Shown: positions 18,514 to 27,389, counted from the stretch's first letter. The stretch: DNA of 64,000 nt from Dermatobacter hominis (GCF_020715685.1 NZ_CP085840.1:2170001-2234000), one strand, 5' to 3'. The notes: generated by a model from the letters alone, not told the origin. Made by a program: numbers and translations.

Positions 18514-19461
18514 TCAGGTGCGCTCGGGGAGCTTCGTGCCGGTCGGGGGCTGGTTCCACTCGATCCAGCCGCCGCCCTCGCGGCCGTCCGACGTGGTCAC
18601 CCGTGCCATCGCACGCGGGAAGCGGGCGGCCCGCCCGTCGGGGTGGACGAGCAGCACCGGCGAGAACGCGACCGGCTCGAACTCCAGGTCGAGGTCGACG
18701 ATCTTCGTCCCCGTCCGGGTGGGCAGGCGCTCCCGGCCCTCGGTGACGTCGAGCACGACCGTGTCGCCTTCGGCGAACTCCGTCGAGTCGGGGTCCAGGC
18801 GGTAGGCCACGCCCCAGTCGGCGTCGGGGAAGAAGCCCCCGGCGGAGTGCCAGCGGGTGCCGTCGGAGAGCCGGCCCGCCGTCCACGACCACTGGTTCGT
18901 CCACCAGTCGCGCGCCGCCCCCCACGAGTGGTCGCGCTGGCCCCAGCCGTCGACCTCGATGCGCTCGTCACCCACCTGCACGAACCCCTCGACGCGGCAC
19001 GGGATCTCGTAGCGGGGCGTGACCGGCGGCCACAGGTAGGCGGCGCGATCGGTGTGGAAGTCGAGCTCGAAGCCGAAGGCGACGCGGCTGCCCCGCGGCT
19101 CGGGGTGGTACACCTCGGCCGGGTCGTCGAGCTGCAGGCCGAACGCCTCGAGGTTGATCGACATGTGCTCGTTCGGCGTCTCGACGACGTGGTCGGCCCA
19201 GAGGCCTTCAGAGCGGACCTCGAGCGACGACGCGGACCTCGGCATCGGGATGTCGTGCTCGATGACGGTCACCAGCGGGCGGTCCGGACCGACGAGGCAC
19301 GCCCAGTACCAGACCCGGTCGAGGTTCGGGTAGAAGCCGATCCGCACGTAGCCGCCCAGCGACAGGTCCTCGGCGAACCAGTCCAGGTAGTACGACTCGT
19401 TCCACAGCTCCGTGTCGTCGGGGGTGTGCCGGGCCTCGTCCTGGGGGTTCGGTGCGCTCAT
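18514..19461 (-). CDS. CrtC/AttH-like beta-rich protein, function unknown
   Basis: 315 residues, no signal peptide or membrane helix. Motifs include DWFAEDLSLGGYVRIGFYPN, EVYHPEPRGSRVAFGFELDF and VDGWGQRDHSWGAARDWW. The conserved G-x-R-D-H-S-W-G pattern and double beta-barrel character resemble hydroxyneurosporene hydratase (CrtC)/AttH-like and DUF7064-type proteins acting on lipophilic substrates. The ATG at 19461 overlaps the GT2 stop (ATGA), so it is the last gene of the exosortase operon. A lipid- or isoprenoid-modifying role linked to the surface glycan is possible but not shown. Confidence 0.75.
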   Translation of the reverse strand: MSAPNPQDEARHTPDDTELWNESYYLDWFAEDLSLGGYVRIGFYPNLDRVWYWACLVGPDRPLVTVIEHDIPMPRSASSLEVRSEGLWADHVVETPNEHMSINLEAFGLQLDDPAEVYHPEPRGSRVAFGFELDFHTDRAAYLWPPVTPRYEIPCRVEGFVQVGDERIEVDGWGQRDHSWGAARDWWTNQWSWTAGRLSDGTRWHSAGGFFPDADWGVAYRLDPDSTEFAEGDTVVLDVTEGRERLPTRTGTKIVDLDLEFEPVAFSPVLLVHPDGRAARFPRAMARVTTSDGREGGGWIEWNQPPTGTKLPERT

Positions 19462-20990
19462 GCCCGGAGTCTGTCAGCCGGCTCCGGGCCGTGCGGAGCG
19501 GACGCGGCAGCCCGCTCCGCGCCGCCGTCGGGACCGCTCGACCGCGGCTCGGCGGGCCCCTTGGCCAGGCCGTGCGTCGTCTTCTCCCAGTGCGACGGGG
19601 CGGTCACGAGCTGCACCGCGGCCCGCACGCCGGCGATCGACATGAGGACCCAGTACAGCGGCGAGACGAGCACCGCGACCAGGAGGTCGGGTCGGCGCGC
19701 CTCGCGCACCGTCAGCACCGACAGGTAGACGACCGACAGGTTCCCGAGCACCCAGGCCAGCAGGGCCACGTGGTAGGTGACCCCCGGGAACATCGACTGC
19801 ACGAACGCCGCGCGCGTCGTCACCCAGACGACGGCGAGACCCCAGAACCAGAGGTTCATGACGGCGAGGATCGGGGTGCACCCGACGAAGAGCACGAGGT
19901 GCACGGTCCGACGCCAGCCGAGGTCGTCCAGCAGCGCGCGGGGGCGGCGGAACTGGACCAGGAAGGTCTGGAGGTAGCCCTTGTACCAACGGCTGCGCTG
20001 CTTCACCCAGTTGATGACGTCGGTGTTGGGCTCCTCCATCGTCGTGGAGTCGACGAGCCCGATCGTCCAGCCCCGCCGCTGGAGCCGCACGCCGAGATCG
20101 CAGTCCTCGGTGACGTTGTGGGCGTCCCACCCGCCGACCTCGCGCAGCGCGGTCGCCCGGAAGTGGTTGGAGGTGCCGCCGAGCGGGATGCAGGCGTCGC
20201 GGAGGATGAGCCCGGGCAGGTAGAGGTGGAACCACGTCAGGTACTCGGCGGTGAACCAGCGGGTCAGCAGGTTCCGGCGACCGCCGAAGAACGACAGGCG
20301 GGCCTGGAAGCAGGCGCGGCTCGCCGGCGACCGGCGGAAGGCCACGGCCACCCGCCGCAGCTGCAGCGGCTCGGGGTGGTCCTCGGCGTCGTAGATCGTG
20401 ACGAGGTCGCCCCGGGCGAACTGGAGGCCGTAGTCGAGCGCACGCGGCTTGGTGCGCGGCTCGCCGGGCGGGACGACCAGCACGTCGACGGGCAGGTCGG
20501 TCTCGATCGCCATCGCCTCGGCGATGGTGGGCTCGTCGCCGTTCTCGAGGAGCAGCTTCACGTCGAGGCGGTCGCGGGGGTACTCGAGGCGCTCGAGCGA
20601 GCGGATCAGGTCGCCGAGCACCTCGGGCTCGCCGTAGGCCGGCACCAGCACCGTGTAGACGGGCAGGTCCCGGTCGCGCAGGGCCCGCGCCGCCGCATCG
20701 GTGACCCGCACCGACGGGTCGTCCTCGAGCGACGCCCGCACGAGCGAGATCCGGTGGACGACCGTCGCCAGGTACAGGCCGGTCGAGCAGACCATCAGCG
20801 CCACGCCGACCGTCGACGGCCAGCGCCACAGGCCGGCGAGCACGAGCGCGGCGAGGACGCCGAAGACCCACCGCTGGGCCCGGGTGGTGCCGGTCGCGGC
20901 CGTGGCGCCCGGGTTGGCGAGCTCGACGTCGCGCAGCGCCTGCGCCATGCGGGCGTCCGCGATCGCCGGCGGCACCTCGTGGATGCGCAT
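19458..20990 (-). CDS. Family 2 glycosyltransferase, cellulose synthase-like
   Basis: A 510-residue membrane glycosyltransferase. It has two N-terminal helices, a cytoplasmic GT-A domain and three or four C-terminal helices. Catalytic features are VYTVLVPAYGEPEVLGDLI, TIYDAEDHPEP (metal-binding D-x-D-like), NVTEDCDLGVRLQRRGW (the TED base) and KQRSRWYKGYLQT (Q-x-x-R-W). This arrangement is that of processive synthases exporting a beta-linked polysaccharide. The ATG overlaps the exosortase stop (TGATG). A glycosyltransferase next to an exosortase fits the known link between exosortases and exopolysaccharide production. Confidence 0.92.
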   Translation of the reverse strand: MRIHEVPPAIADARMAQALRDVELANPGATAATGTTRAQRWVFGVLAALVLAGLWRWPSTVGVALMVCSTGLYLATVVHRISLVRASLEDDPSVRVTDAAARALRDRDLPVYTVLVPAYGEPEVLGDLIRSLERLEYPRDRLDVKLLLENGDEPTIAEAMAIETDLPVDVLVVPPGEPRTKPRALDYGLQFARGDLVTIYDAEDHPEPLQLRRVAVAFRRSPASRACFQARLSFFGGRRNLLTRWFTAEYLTWFHLYLPGLILRDACIPLGGTSNHFRATALREVGGWDAHNVTEDCDLGVRLQRRGWTIGLVDSTTMEEPNTDVINWVKQRSRWYKGYLQTFLVQFRRPRALLDDLGWRRTVHLVLFVGCTPILAVMNLWFWGLAVVWVTTRAAFVQSMFPGVTYHVALLAWVLGNLSVVYLSVLTVREARRPDLLVAVLVSPLYWVLMSIAGVRAAVQLVTAPSHWEKTTHGLAKGPAEPRSSGPDGGAERAAASAPHGPEPADRLRA

Positions 20991-22750
20991 CAGCCGCCCT
21001 CCCCGATCCCGTTGGAGCCGACCTGCTCGGCGACGTGCTCGGAGCGCTCGACGGACGAGGCGACGACGCCGCGGGCGAACGTCACGAGGAAGCTGCGGGA
21101 CCGGGCCTGCTGGGCGGAGGGCGAGCCGTCGGGCGACGCGCCCCGCACGAGCTCGTCGGCCCGGAGCCCGACGCTACCGGCGTCCTCCGCCGTCACCTCG
21201 GGCGCCTCGATGTCGGCGCCGTCGACGTCGTTGAGCAGCAGGACCACCCGCTCGTACGAGGTGCTGTGGCCGTCGCGCACCGCCCACACCCAGTAGACGG
21301 TCGTCCACCGGAGGCCGGTGTCGGGCTGCTCCCAGTTGAGGACGGTGCCGACGACCCCGTGGCCGAGGTCGACGCGGCGGACCCCGCCCATGTCGAAGCC
21401 GTGGAACCGGTAGCACGCCTCGAGTCCGAAGTCGCTGAACGACTGCAGGTTCGAGGTGGACACGACATCGGCCAGCACCGGGACGTCGCTGCGGAGGCCC
21501 TCCGGCCCGTCCCCCACGTACGAGTAGCGGATCCACGACGAGTCCTCGCCGAAGAACCGACGGCCGGCGTCGATCGTGTCGACCGGCTCGGCGTAGAAGC
21601 CGTCGGGCTGCGTGCCGACCTGGGCGAACGTCCCGAGCCGCGGGGCGCCGACCGACGAGGCGATCGGGTCGTACCTCGTCAGCCCGTGGTCGAAGACGCC
21701 GCCCACCAGGGCCACGACGACGAGGACCGGCAGCACCGCGCCGAGCCGGGGCACTGCGGAGCGGACCGCCAGCGCTCGGGACGGGCCCTCGCGGCGGAAC
21801 GGCAGGAGCCCGAACCGGGCCGACACCAGGACCATGGCGAAGACCCCGACGTTGAAGGTCAGCAGCCCGACGTAGGGGTGGAGGATGTCGATCGCCGCGC
21901 GCTCGCCGAACACCCGGCCGACCCCGAGGATCGACATGATCCGCACGACGTTGAGCAGCACCACGGCGGCGGCGCCGACAGCCAGCCATGCCACCTTGCG
22001 GATCCACGTGCTGCGCATCGTGATCGCGATCGCCCCGGCGACGAGCAGGAACCCGACCAGACCGTTGGCACCCGAGCAGGCCGACGCGATCTGGACGTGG
22101 AAGCCCCGCGGTCCGTGCGGCACGAGGAACGAGATGCCGTCGCCGCCGGCCCGCTCGGCGACGGGGACGATCCTCACGGCGACGCCGACCGCCGACGCCG
22201 CCAGGTCGCCCATGGGCTCGAGGGCGGCGATGGCCACGCGCTGCGCCGGGACCGGCCAGGCCAGGAAGAGGAACAGGATCGCCGCCCGGACCCGCCACAG
22301 CATCCGCACGCCGAACAGGAGGGCGACGACGCCGGCGACGAAGAGCGGCATGGTCAGCAGGTCGACCCGGTAGAGCCAGTACATCGTCGACATCTGCGCG
22401 GGCAGCAGGACGAGCGCGACCAGCGCGGCCACGATCAGGGGGACGGCCACGATGCGGTCGACCATCCGGTCGTGGATGTCGGGCTCGCCGACCTCGGGCC
22501 GGGCGAGCACGCAGCCGAGCACCAGCGCGATCACCGGCACGAGCCCGAGGAAGGCGAGCGGCGTGTCGACGGTGATGCCGCGCAGCAGGCTCCACAGCGA
22601 CGTCTGGTAGCAGACGACCACGAGGGCGACGGCGAGCGCGGTCCGCAGCACGACGGACCGCCGCAGCGCGGCGTCGGACGGGCGCGCCGCGCCGGCCACC
22701 TGCGCCACACCGGGACCGGGGGGCGGGACGGGCAGCGCGAGCGTGCTCAA
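20990..22750 (-). CDS. Exosortase/archaeosortase family transpeptidase-like protein
   Basis: About 586 residues from a TTG at 22750 that overlaps the upstream stop (TTGA); an ATG at 22813 would add 21 residues within the previous gene. Some eight or more membrane helices carry the family triad: Cys225 (IASACSGANGLVGF), Arg270 (LLNVVRIMSILGVG) and His291 (ILHPYVGLLTFN). The last ~230 residues are extracytoplasmic and hydrophilic after one more helix, resembling an EpsI-like domain fused to the exosortase. Family members cleave C-terminal PEP-CTERM-like signals. Candidate substrates in this window carry VPEAP near the C-terminus (26606 and 46986). Confidence 0.88.
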   Translation of the reverse strand: MSTLALPVPPPGPGVAQVAGAARPSDAALRRSVVLRTALAVALVVVCYQTSLWSLLRGITVDTPLAFLGLVPVIALVLGCVLARPEVGEPDIHDRMVDRIVAVPLIVAALVALVLLPAQMSTMYWLYRVDLLTMPLFVAGVVALLFGVRMLWRVRAAILFLFLAWPVPAQRVAIAALEPMGDLAASAVGVAVRIVPVAERAGGDGISFLVPHGPRGFHVQIASACSGANGLVGFLLVAGAIAITMRSTWIRKVAWLAVGAAAVVLLNVVRIMSILGVGRVFGERAAIDILHPYVGLLTFNVGVFAMVLVSARFGLLPFRREGPSRALAVRSAVPRLGAVLPVLVVVALVGGVFDHGLTRYDPIASSVGAPRLGTFAQVGTQPDGFYAEPVDTIDAGRRFFGEDSSWIRYSYVGDGPEGLRSDVPVLADVVSTSNLQSFSDFGLEACYRFHGFDMGGVRRVDLGHGVVGTVLNWEQPDTGLRWTTVYWVWAVRDGHSTSYERVVLLLNDVDGADIEAPEVTAEDAGSVGLRADELVRGASPDGSPSAQQARSRSFLVTFARGVVASSVERSEHVAEQVGSNGIGEGG

Positions 22751-23337
22751 CGGACGACCGCCTCGGCCCGCCGCCGGCGGGCCAGGATCCCGAGCGCCAA
22801 CGCCGCGAAGCACACCGCCGAGATGGGCAGCAGCGCGCCCACGACCACCTCGTCGACCGCCGCGGGCGGCTCGGCGATCGTGGTCGTCGTCGTCGGCACC
22901 GTGGTCGTGGCGCCGGGCACCGTGGTCGTCGGCCCGGCCACCGTCGTCGTGGTCTCCGCCGGCGGGACGGTCGTCTCACCCGTGGCGTCCACGCCGAGCA
23001 CGGCCTGCGCCTCTTCGGAGTACGAGGGCGAGTAGCCGTCGGTCCAGCCGGTGCCGCTGACGTCGGAGGTGTCGCCCGACGAGCCGGAGCCGCCGGTCGA
23101 ACCGTCGTCGACCACCGCGGCGGCGTCCTCGGACGCCCCCGCGACGGCGGCGTCGCCGCCGGCCGCCGGGGCGGCGGTGGTCGTGGTGGTGGTCGACGAC
23201 CGGGCCGAGGCGCGCGCCGCGGGCGAGTCGTCGCCGACGCGCCCCGCGACCAGCACGAGCGCGATCGCCAGGACGGGTGCGGCCAGCACCAGCAGCATCT
23301 TGCGGTCCGCCGGGAGGATCCTGCGCAGGCCGGTCAT
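22747..23337 (-). CDS. Thr-rich protein with N- and C-terminal membrane segments
   Basis: 196 residues. A signal-anchor helix (KMLLVLAAPVLAIALVLVAG) is followed by a long low-complexity region of Thr, Ala, Gly and Ser (SSTTTTTTAAPAAGG, ETTTTVAGPTTTVPGATTT). A C-terminal helix ALLPISAVCFAALALGILA precedes RRRRAEAVVR. The C-terminal arrangement (LLP, helix, Arg cluster) resembles the PEAP-signal proteins elsewhere in the window but with AEPPAAVDE instead of PEAP. The ATG at 23337 overlaps the upstream gene (ATGA). It may be a glycosylated stalk or an exosortase-associated partner. Confidence 0.75.
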   Translation of the reverse strand: MTGLRRILPADRKMLLVLAAPVLAIALVLVAGRVGDDSPAARASARSSTTTTTTAAPAAGGDAAVAGASEDAAAVVDDGSTGGSGSSGDTSDVSGTGWTDGYSPSYSEEAQAVLGVDATGETTVPPAETTTTVAGPTTTVPGATTTVPTTTTTIAEPPAAVDEVVVGALLPISAVCFAALALGILARRRRAEAVVR

Positions 23338-23729
23338 CGTCGGAACCCCTCCTCGGGAGTCGGTCGGGTGCGGGGAGCGGGGTCGGTGACCCGGTAGAGG
23401 CGGTACGAGGGGACGCGGGGGTCGTCGGAGCGCCAGGTGCGCACCTCGGTGAAGCGCTCGGCGTCGGGGCCGTCGTCCGATGCGAGGTCCGGGTGCAGCG
23501 ACGTGACCGCGTCACCGGCGGCGGCGGGCAGGCGGACCAGGACGTAGCGGATGCCGAAGGTGCCGGGATCGCTGACCACCGCCTCGAAGTCCCGGTCCGA
23601 CGGGATCACGTACAGCTCGGGTCGCTCCGACGCGGCGACGACGCCGAACGTCGACGACACGTCCGTCAGCACCGCGCCGGGTGCGGCGTCGGGAAGGGCC
23701 TCGACCGCGCGCGCCCACGTCGTCGGCAC
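23334..23729 (-). pseudogene. C-terminal fragment of the membrane glycosyltransferase-like protein (after frameshift)
   Basis: This frame (131 residues from a GTG at 23729) has no ribosome binding site and begins inside the 3' part of the gene at 23512-25206. It encodes a soluble alpha/beta segment (AVLTDVSSTFGVVAASERPELYVIP, TFGIRYVLVRLP, RVPSYRLYRVTDP). That kind of extracytoplasmic tail is usual after the helices of GT39/GT83-like membrane proteins, whereas the other frame becomes Arg-rich nonsense past this point. A single extra base near 23730-23735 explains the split. Its stop overlaps the next gene start (ATGA), as if the intact gene once ended here. Confidence 0.65.
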
Positions 23730-25206
23730 GGCGCTGCGCGGTGGGGTCGCCGTCGTGGCCCGACAGCGTCGCCCGGACCGCGTCGAGGGTGGCCTCGTCG
23801 TCGGTCGCGCCGTAGCTGCCCGTCACGACCGTCTGCCACGACAGGACGATCCCCGGCACCAGGGCCAGCACGACCAGCGCCGCCAGGGTCCGGCGGCGCC
23901 GGGTCCACGACCACTCGCCGCAGATCACCAGCGCGACGAGCGACGACAGCACGACCGCTCCGATGACGTAGCGGAACCACGGGAACGTCGTCCCGGACGC
24001 GGACAGGACGACCTGCGCGGCGACCGGCGCGCCGAGCACCGCGACGGCGGCGGTCGTGCGCGCCGCGGCCCGGTCGCCGATCCACACCGCCAGCGCTACG
24101 AGCGGCAGCAGCAGCGGGGCGACGACCAGGACCTGGCGGACCGTGAACCAGGTCCGCCCGGCCGGGGACAGGTCGCCCACGATCCCGCCGAGCGAGTCGC
24201 CGGCCGCGGCGACGATCGCCGAGTTGCCGTAGTCGGAGCTGAACTGCGCGAACGGCTCGCCGATGACGGCCCAGGACGCCAGCGCCCAGAAGCCGAACGC
24301 GGTGGCAGCGGGCAGGACGACCACCGCCACGTCGAGCACCGCCCGACCCCGCCGCTCCTCCCACAGCTCCAGCGGGTCCCGGTCCGTGCTCGCCGGCGCC
24401 CCGCCGACGGCGTGGCCGGCGCTGCGCCGCAGGGAGGCCACGACCACCACGACCGCGACGGCGATCACGGCCGCCACCGTCTCGTACCGGGTCAGGTAGG
24501 CGAGCGCCAGGGCGAGGCCGCACAGCGAGAGCGGCACCAACCCGTCGTCGTCGAGCCAGCGCGCCAGCTGGCGTGCCGCGACGACGAGGAAGAACAGCCA
24601 GCACGCTTCGCTCATCCCGTTCGCGCCGTACAGCAGCACGAGCGGGCTGGCGGCGGTGGCGACGGCGACGGCCCACCGCGACGGGCGCGTGGCCCGGCAG
24701 TCCTGTCCCCATCCGACGATCTGGGCGAGCGTCGCCCCCATGAACGCCGCGGACACGACGACCGCGGCCATGCCCGATCCGGCGAAGCCGGGCCACCAGT
24801 CCCGCAACCAGACGACCGGGACCTCGAACAGCGTCGGGAACGGGCCCCAGACGAACCCGATCGCCTCGGGGTGCGGGTCGCGCCCGAAGAGCACCGACTG
24901 GGCCGCGACCACCCGGGACGTGGCGTCACCGGGCACGGCCCGGGACGCCAGCGCCACGACGGCCCCGGCGGCGAGGAACACGAGCGTCCCGACGCCGCCG
25001 GCCACCCACGGCTCCCGGCGCGAGGTCGCGCCCCGGTGGCGGCGGCGGGCCCGCCGTGCGAGCTCCTCGGAGCGGACGCGGACCAGCTCGTCGCCCTCGA
25101 GGACCGCGGGGTGGGTCCAGTCCCCCGCGCCCGTCCGCTCGTGCTCCGCCGTCCGCTCCGCCACGTCCACCTGGACCCGCTCCGCCATCTCCCACTGCAC
25201 CTTCAT
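23512..25206 (-). CDS. Multi-pass membrane glycosyltransferase-like protein, apparently frameshifted
   Basis: From the ATG at 25206 the meaningful protein runs ~490 residues to about 23735, after which this frame turns into low-complexity Arg-rich sequence. It has a ~80-residue charged cytoplasmic N-terminus and then some ten helices. Blocks such as FGRDPHPEAIGFVWGPFP, LLYGANGMSEACWLFFLV and LALAYLTRYETVAAV are typical of polyprenyl-phosphate-sugar-dependent membrane glycosyltransferases. The rest of the protein continues in frame at 23334-23729. It heads the exosortase operon. The break may be a real mutation or a base-call error. Confidence 0.72.
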   Translation of the reverse strand: MKVQWEMAERVQVDVAERTAEHERTGAGDWTHPAVLEGDELVRVRSEELARRARRRHRGATSRREPWVAGGVGTLVFLAAGAVVALASRAVPGDATSRVVAAQSVLFGRDPHPEAIGFVWGPFPTLFEVPVVWLRDWWPGFAGSGMAAVVVSAAFMGATLAQIVGWGQDCRATRPSRWAVAVATAASPLVLLYGANGMSEACWLFFLVVAARQLARWLDDDGLVPLSLCGLALALAYLTRYETVAAVIAVAVVVVVASLRRSAGHAVGGAPASTDRDPLELWEERRGRAVLDVAVVVLPAATAFGFWALASWAVIGEPFAQFSSDYGNSAIVAAAGDSLGGIVGDLSPAGRTWFTVRQVLVVAPLLLPLVALAVWIGDRAAARTTAAVAVLGAPVAAQVVLSASGTTFPWFRYVIGAVVLSSLVALVICGEWSWTRRRRTLAALVVLALVPGIVLSWQTVVTGSYGATDDEATLDAVRATLSGHDGDPTAQRRADDVGARGRGPSRRRTRRGADGRVVDVRRRRRVGATRAVRDPVGPGLRGGGQRSRHLRHPLRPGPPARRRR

Positions 25207-25247
25207 GCGCGTCCGGGCGGCGTGCACCTGCCGCCCGGGCGCGCGCC

Positions 25248-25275
25248 CGGGGGCGCAGCGGTCGCTGCGCCCCCG
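25248..25275 (-). terminator. Perfect GC hairpin after the PstS-like gene
   Basis: CGGGGGCGCAGCG (25248-25260) and CGCTGCGCCCCCG (25263-25275) are exact 13-nt complements, 35 nt beyond the stop of the gene at 25310 and before the start of the exosortase operon. There is no T-tract. Confidence 0.65.
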
Positions 25276-25309
25276 GACCGGACCGGTGTGATCGGTCGCC
25301 GGCGTGGCG

Positions 25310-26464
25310 TCAGGCCACACCCGCCTGGAACTTGCAGATGCCGTTCGTGCGATCAGCCACCGGCAGTCGCACGAAGCCCGTCGCCGTGTAGATGGCGGAC
25401 AGCTCCTGGTAGTTGGTCAGGCCGGAGAAGAGGTTGTTCGAGTGCGAGCCGGTGCCCTTGCAGAGGAACTCGGTCAGCTCGCGCACCGCACCGCCCTTGC
25501 CGCCGGAGGCGCCGAGGACGTTCTCCGTCGCGGCGTCGGCGGTGGCGTCGACCTTCTTGGTGACGTGCCAGATGAACCGGGTGAACGGGTACGAGCCGTT
25601 CGACACCGAGGCGTTCGAGGCGTCGACGCCGTTGACCTGCCAGACCTTCGCGTCCTGGCGCTTGTAGGCGAACGCCTTGAACTCGGCGTACGACATCCAC
25701 CAGATGGCGTTGTTGGCCTGGAAGCCGGGGTCGGTGTTGAGCTGCTTCACGTCGTTCTCGAACGGGAAGATCCCGTTGTCGAGCTTCTTGACGCAGGCGC
25801 CGGCGTTCACGTCTGCGAGGCCCAGGAAGCCCTGGAACGTCCGCTTCGTGCCAGAGGCGGCGTTCATGCCCCACGGCTGGATGGTCTGGCCGTTCGGGGT
25901 GCCCGTGGTGAGCGTGCCCCAGTCGGTGACCGAGCAGTTCCAGATGCTGGCGAGCTGCGCCGTGGTCAGGTTGCCCGTGGTCCGGTTGCCGAACGTCACG
26001 ACGACGATGCCGTCCTTGCCGTAGGCCCAGAAGTTGACGTCGCTCTGGCCGCCACCGGCGCCCGCCGGCGCGCTGGACGAGCGGGCGTAGTCGACCTTGC
26101 CGTCCTGGAGCTCCTTGACGCCGGCACCCGAGCCGGTCGGGTACTTGGAGACCGCGTAGTCGTGGTCCCAGTTGCCGCGGGCGTCGGTCTGGCCCTGGGC
26201 CGAGCCGGTGAGGCACTGGCCGACGGTCGCCGAACCCGTCGAGTTGTTCGTGTCGCAGCCGTTGGCCTGGTTGTAGATCCTCTCGAAGCCCTGCATGAAG
26301 GCATAGGTCGTGTCCGAACCCGACCCGACGATGAGGTCGTTGACGTCGTCCCAGCCGGAGCCGGTCGGATCCGGCTCGGGCGGGTTGGGCACGGCGCCGG
26401 CCACGGCCGCCGTCGTGAGGAACGCAGCAGCGATCACGCCTGCCACGAGGACTTTCAGCTTCAT
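25310..26464 (-). CDS. PstS-like phosphate-type substrate-binding protein
   Basis: 384 residues from the ATG at 26464, chosen because AAGGTGG lies 8 nt upstream; an upstream in-frame ATG would include that site. A Sec signal (KLKVLVAGVIAAAFLTTAAVAGA) leads into DLIVGSGSDTTYAFMQGFER, YARSSSAPAGAG and WGMNAASGTKRTFQGFLG. These resemble the phosphate-contacting loops of periplasmic PstS-like proteins. Four or more Cys suggest disulfides. It has no lipobox and no C-terminal anchor, so it would be freely secreted. It lies downstream of the PEAP-signal protein on the same strand and near the pst operon. Confidence 0.78.
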   Translation of the reverse strand: MKLKVLVAGVIAAAFLTTAAVAGAVPNPPEPDPTGSGWDDVNDLIVGSGSDTTYAFMQGFERIYNQANGCDTNNSTGSATVGQCLTGSAQGQTDARGNWDHDYAVSKYPTGSGAGVKELQDGKVDYARSSSAPAGAGGGQSDVNFWAYGKDGIVVVTFGNRTTGNLTTAQLASIWNCSVTDWGTLTTGTPNGQTIQPWGMNAASGTKRTFQGFLGLADVNAGACVKKLDNGIFPFENDVKQLNTDPGFQANNAIWWMSYAEFKAFAYKRQDAKVWQVNGVDASNASVSNGSYPFTRFIWHVTKKVDATADAATENVLGASGGKGGAVRELTEFLCKGTGSHSNNLFSGLTNYQELSAIYTATGFVRLPVADRTNGICKFQAGVA

Positions 26465-26559
26465 CTGGTGCACCACCTTGGTTGGTGAGTTCGGGTTCAT
26501 CTGGCCCGTGTCGGTACAGGGGGGTTCTGGCTGTCCTGGCTCGCCGATGGAGATTCGCG

Positions 26560-26586
26560 CCGGGGGCCCTCGGCGGCTGCCCCCGG
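26560..26586 (-). terminator. Hairpin between the PEAP-signal gene and the PstS-like gene
   Basis: CCGGGGGC (26560-26567) pairs with GCCCCCGG (26579-26586). It lies 20 nt after the stop at 26606, so the PstS-like gene probably has its own promoter. Confidence 0.45.
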
Positions 26587-26605
26587 CTCGACCAGCGGGT
26601 GCCGG

Positions 26606-27190
26606 TCAGGAGATGGCAGCTCGCCGCCGGAGGAAGAAGAACCCTCCGACCGCCGCCAGGGCGCCCACGACCGGGAGGAGGACCCCCACCGGCGCCTCGG
26701 GCACCACGGCGCCGCCCACTTCGAACGTGAAGGAGGCCTCCGCGGCGTCGTCCTTGTTGCCGATGACGTTGTTCGTCACCCGCACGTAGCACGTGGTGTT
26801 CTTCTTGACGCCGCTCGGCGGCGTGTCGTTCGCCCCGTAGCAGCCCCAGCCGTTGGACTCCGAGCTCTCCTGGCCCCGGAACACCTTCACGGACGCGGAG
26901 CCGGACCCGTCGAGGGTGCCGTTCTTCGTCAACGTGGTCAGGTCGTCGCAGTCGAGCGCGACGTTGAAGGTCGGATCCGAGATGGTCTTCCCGCACACGG
27001 TGATGAAGATCAGCGTGTCGACCTTCTGCCCGGTCCAGTTGACGGTCACGTCGGCCGTCGTCTGGTCGGAGGTCATCGGGATGACGTTCTGGCTCAACGA
27101 CACCGTGCCGAGCGCACCCGCCAGTGGCGCGGCGAACGTGGCCAGCGCGACCGCCAGGCCGACCACGGGGACGATGTTGCGCAGGCGCAT
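26606..27190 (-). CDS. Secreted four-cysteine domain protein with PEAP C-terminal sorting signal
   Basis: 194 residues from the ATG at 27190 (AGGGAGA upstream). After a Sec signal (VVGLAVALATFAAPLAGALG) comes a domain with LIFITVCGKTISDPTF, NVALDCDDL, GWGCYGAND and GVKKNTTCYVRVTN: four Cys spaced as in the gene at 35292. I do not recognise this domain. The C-terminus reads VVPEAPVGVLLPVVGALAA, a helix, then FFFLRRRAAIS, which has the PEP-CTERM layout (P-E-x-P motif, helix, Arg cluster). It is a likely exosortase substrate. PHO-box-like repeats lie ~100 nt upstream. Confidence 0.8.
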   Translation of the reverse strand: MRLRNIVPVVGLAVALATFAAPLAGALGTVSLSQNVIPMTSDQTTADVTVNWTGQKVDTLIFITVCGKTISDPTFNVALDCDDLTTLTKNGTLDGSGSASVKVFRGQESSESNGWGCYGANDTPPSGVKKNTTCYVRVTNNVIGNKDDAAEASFTFEVGGAVVPEAPVGVLLPVVGALAAVGGFFFLRRRAAIS

Positions 27191-27285
27191 TGTCACTTCT
27201 GTCTCCCTCTGCAACTCGGCAGGCACGTCCTGCCGGGAGTGATCATCAGGGCGCCGCGTGCCCCCATCAACGGTTCCGAGCGACT

Positions 27286-27318
27286 GTTCGGCAACAGTTC
27301 GGCGGGTGTTCACCGATT
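27286..27318. promoter_or_regulatory. PHO-box-like triple 11-nt direct repeat
   Basis: Three consecutive 11-nt units, GTTCGGCAACA, GTTCGGCGGGT and GTTCACCGATT, on the plus strand, about 96-128 nt upstream of the minus-strand gene at 26606-27190. Period and core match the PhoP direct-repeat units known in Streptomyces, but the orientation is opposite to the gene. Confidence 0.5.
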
Positions 27319-27356
27319 GCCCGGGCGCCGTTCGCACAAGCTCCCGGGCGCGCCGC

Positions 27357-27389
27357 ACGGGCCGCCCGGCCCCAGTCCGGACGGCCCGT
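27357..27389 (-). terminator. Hairpin downstream of the sortase-like gene
   Basis: ACGGGCCG (27357-27364) pairs with CGGCCCGT (27382-27389), 45 nt beyond the stop at 27434, at the end of the pst operon. Confidence 0.4.
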
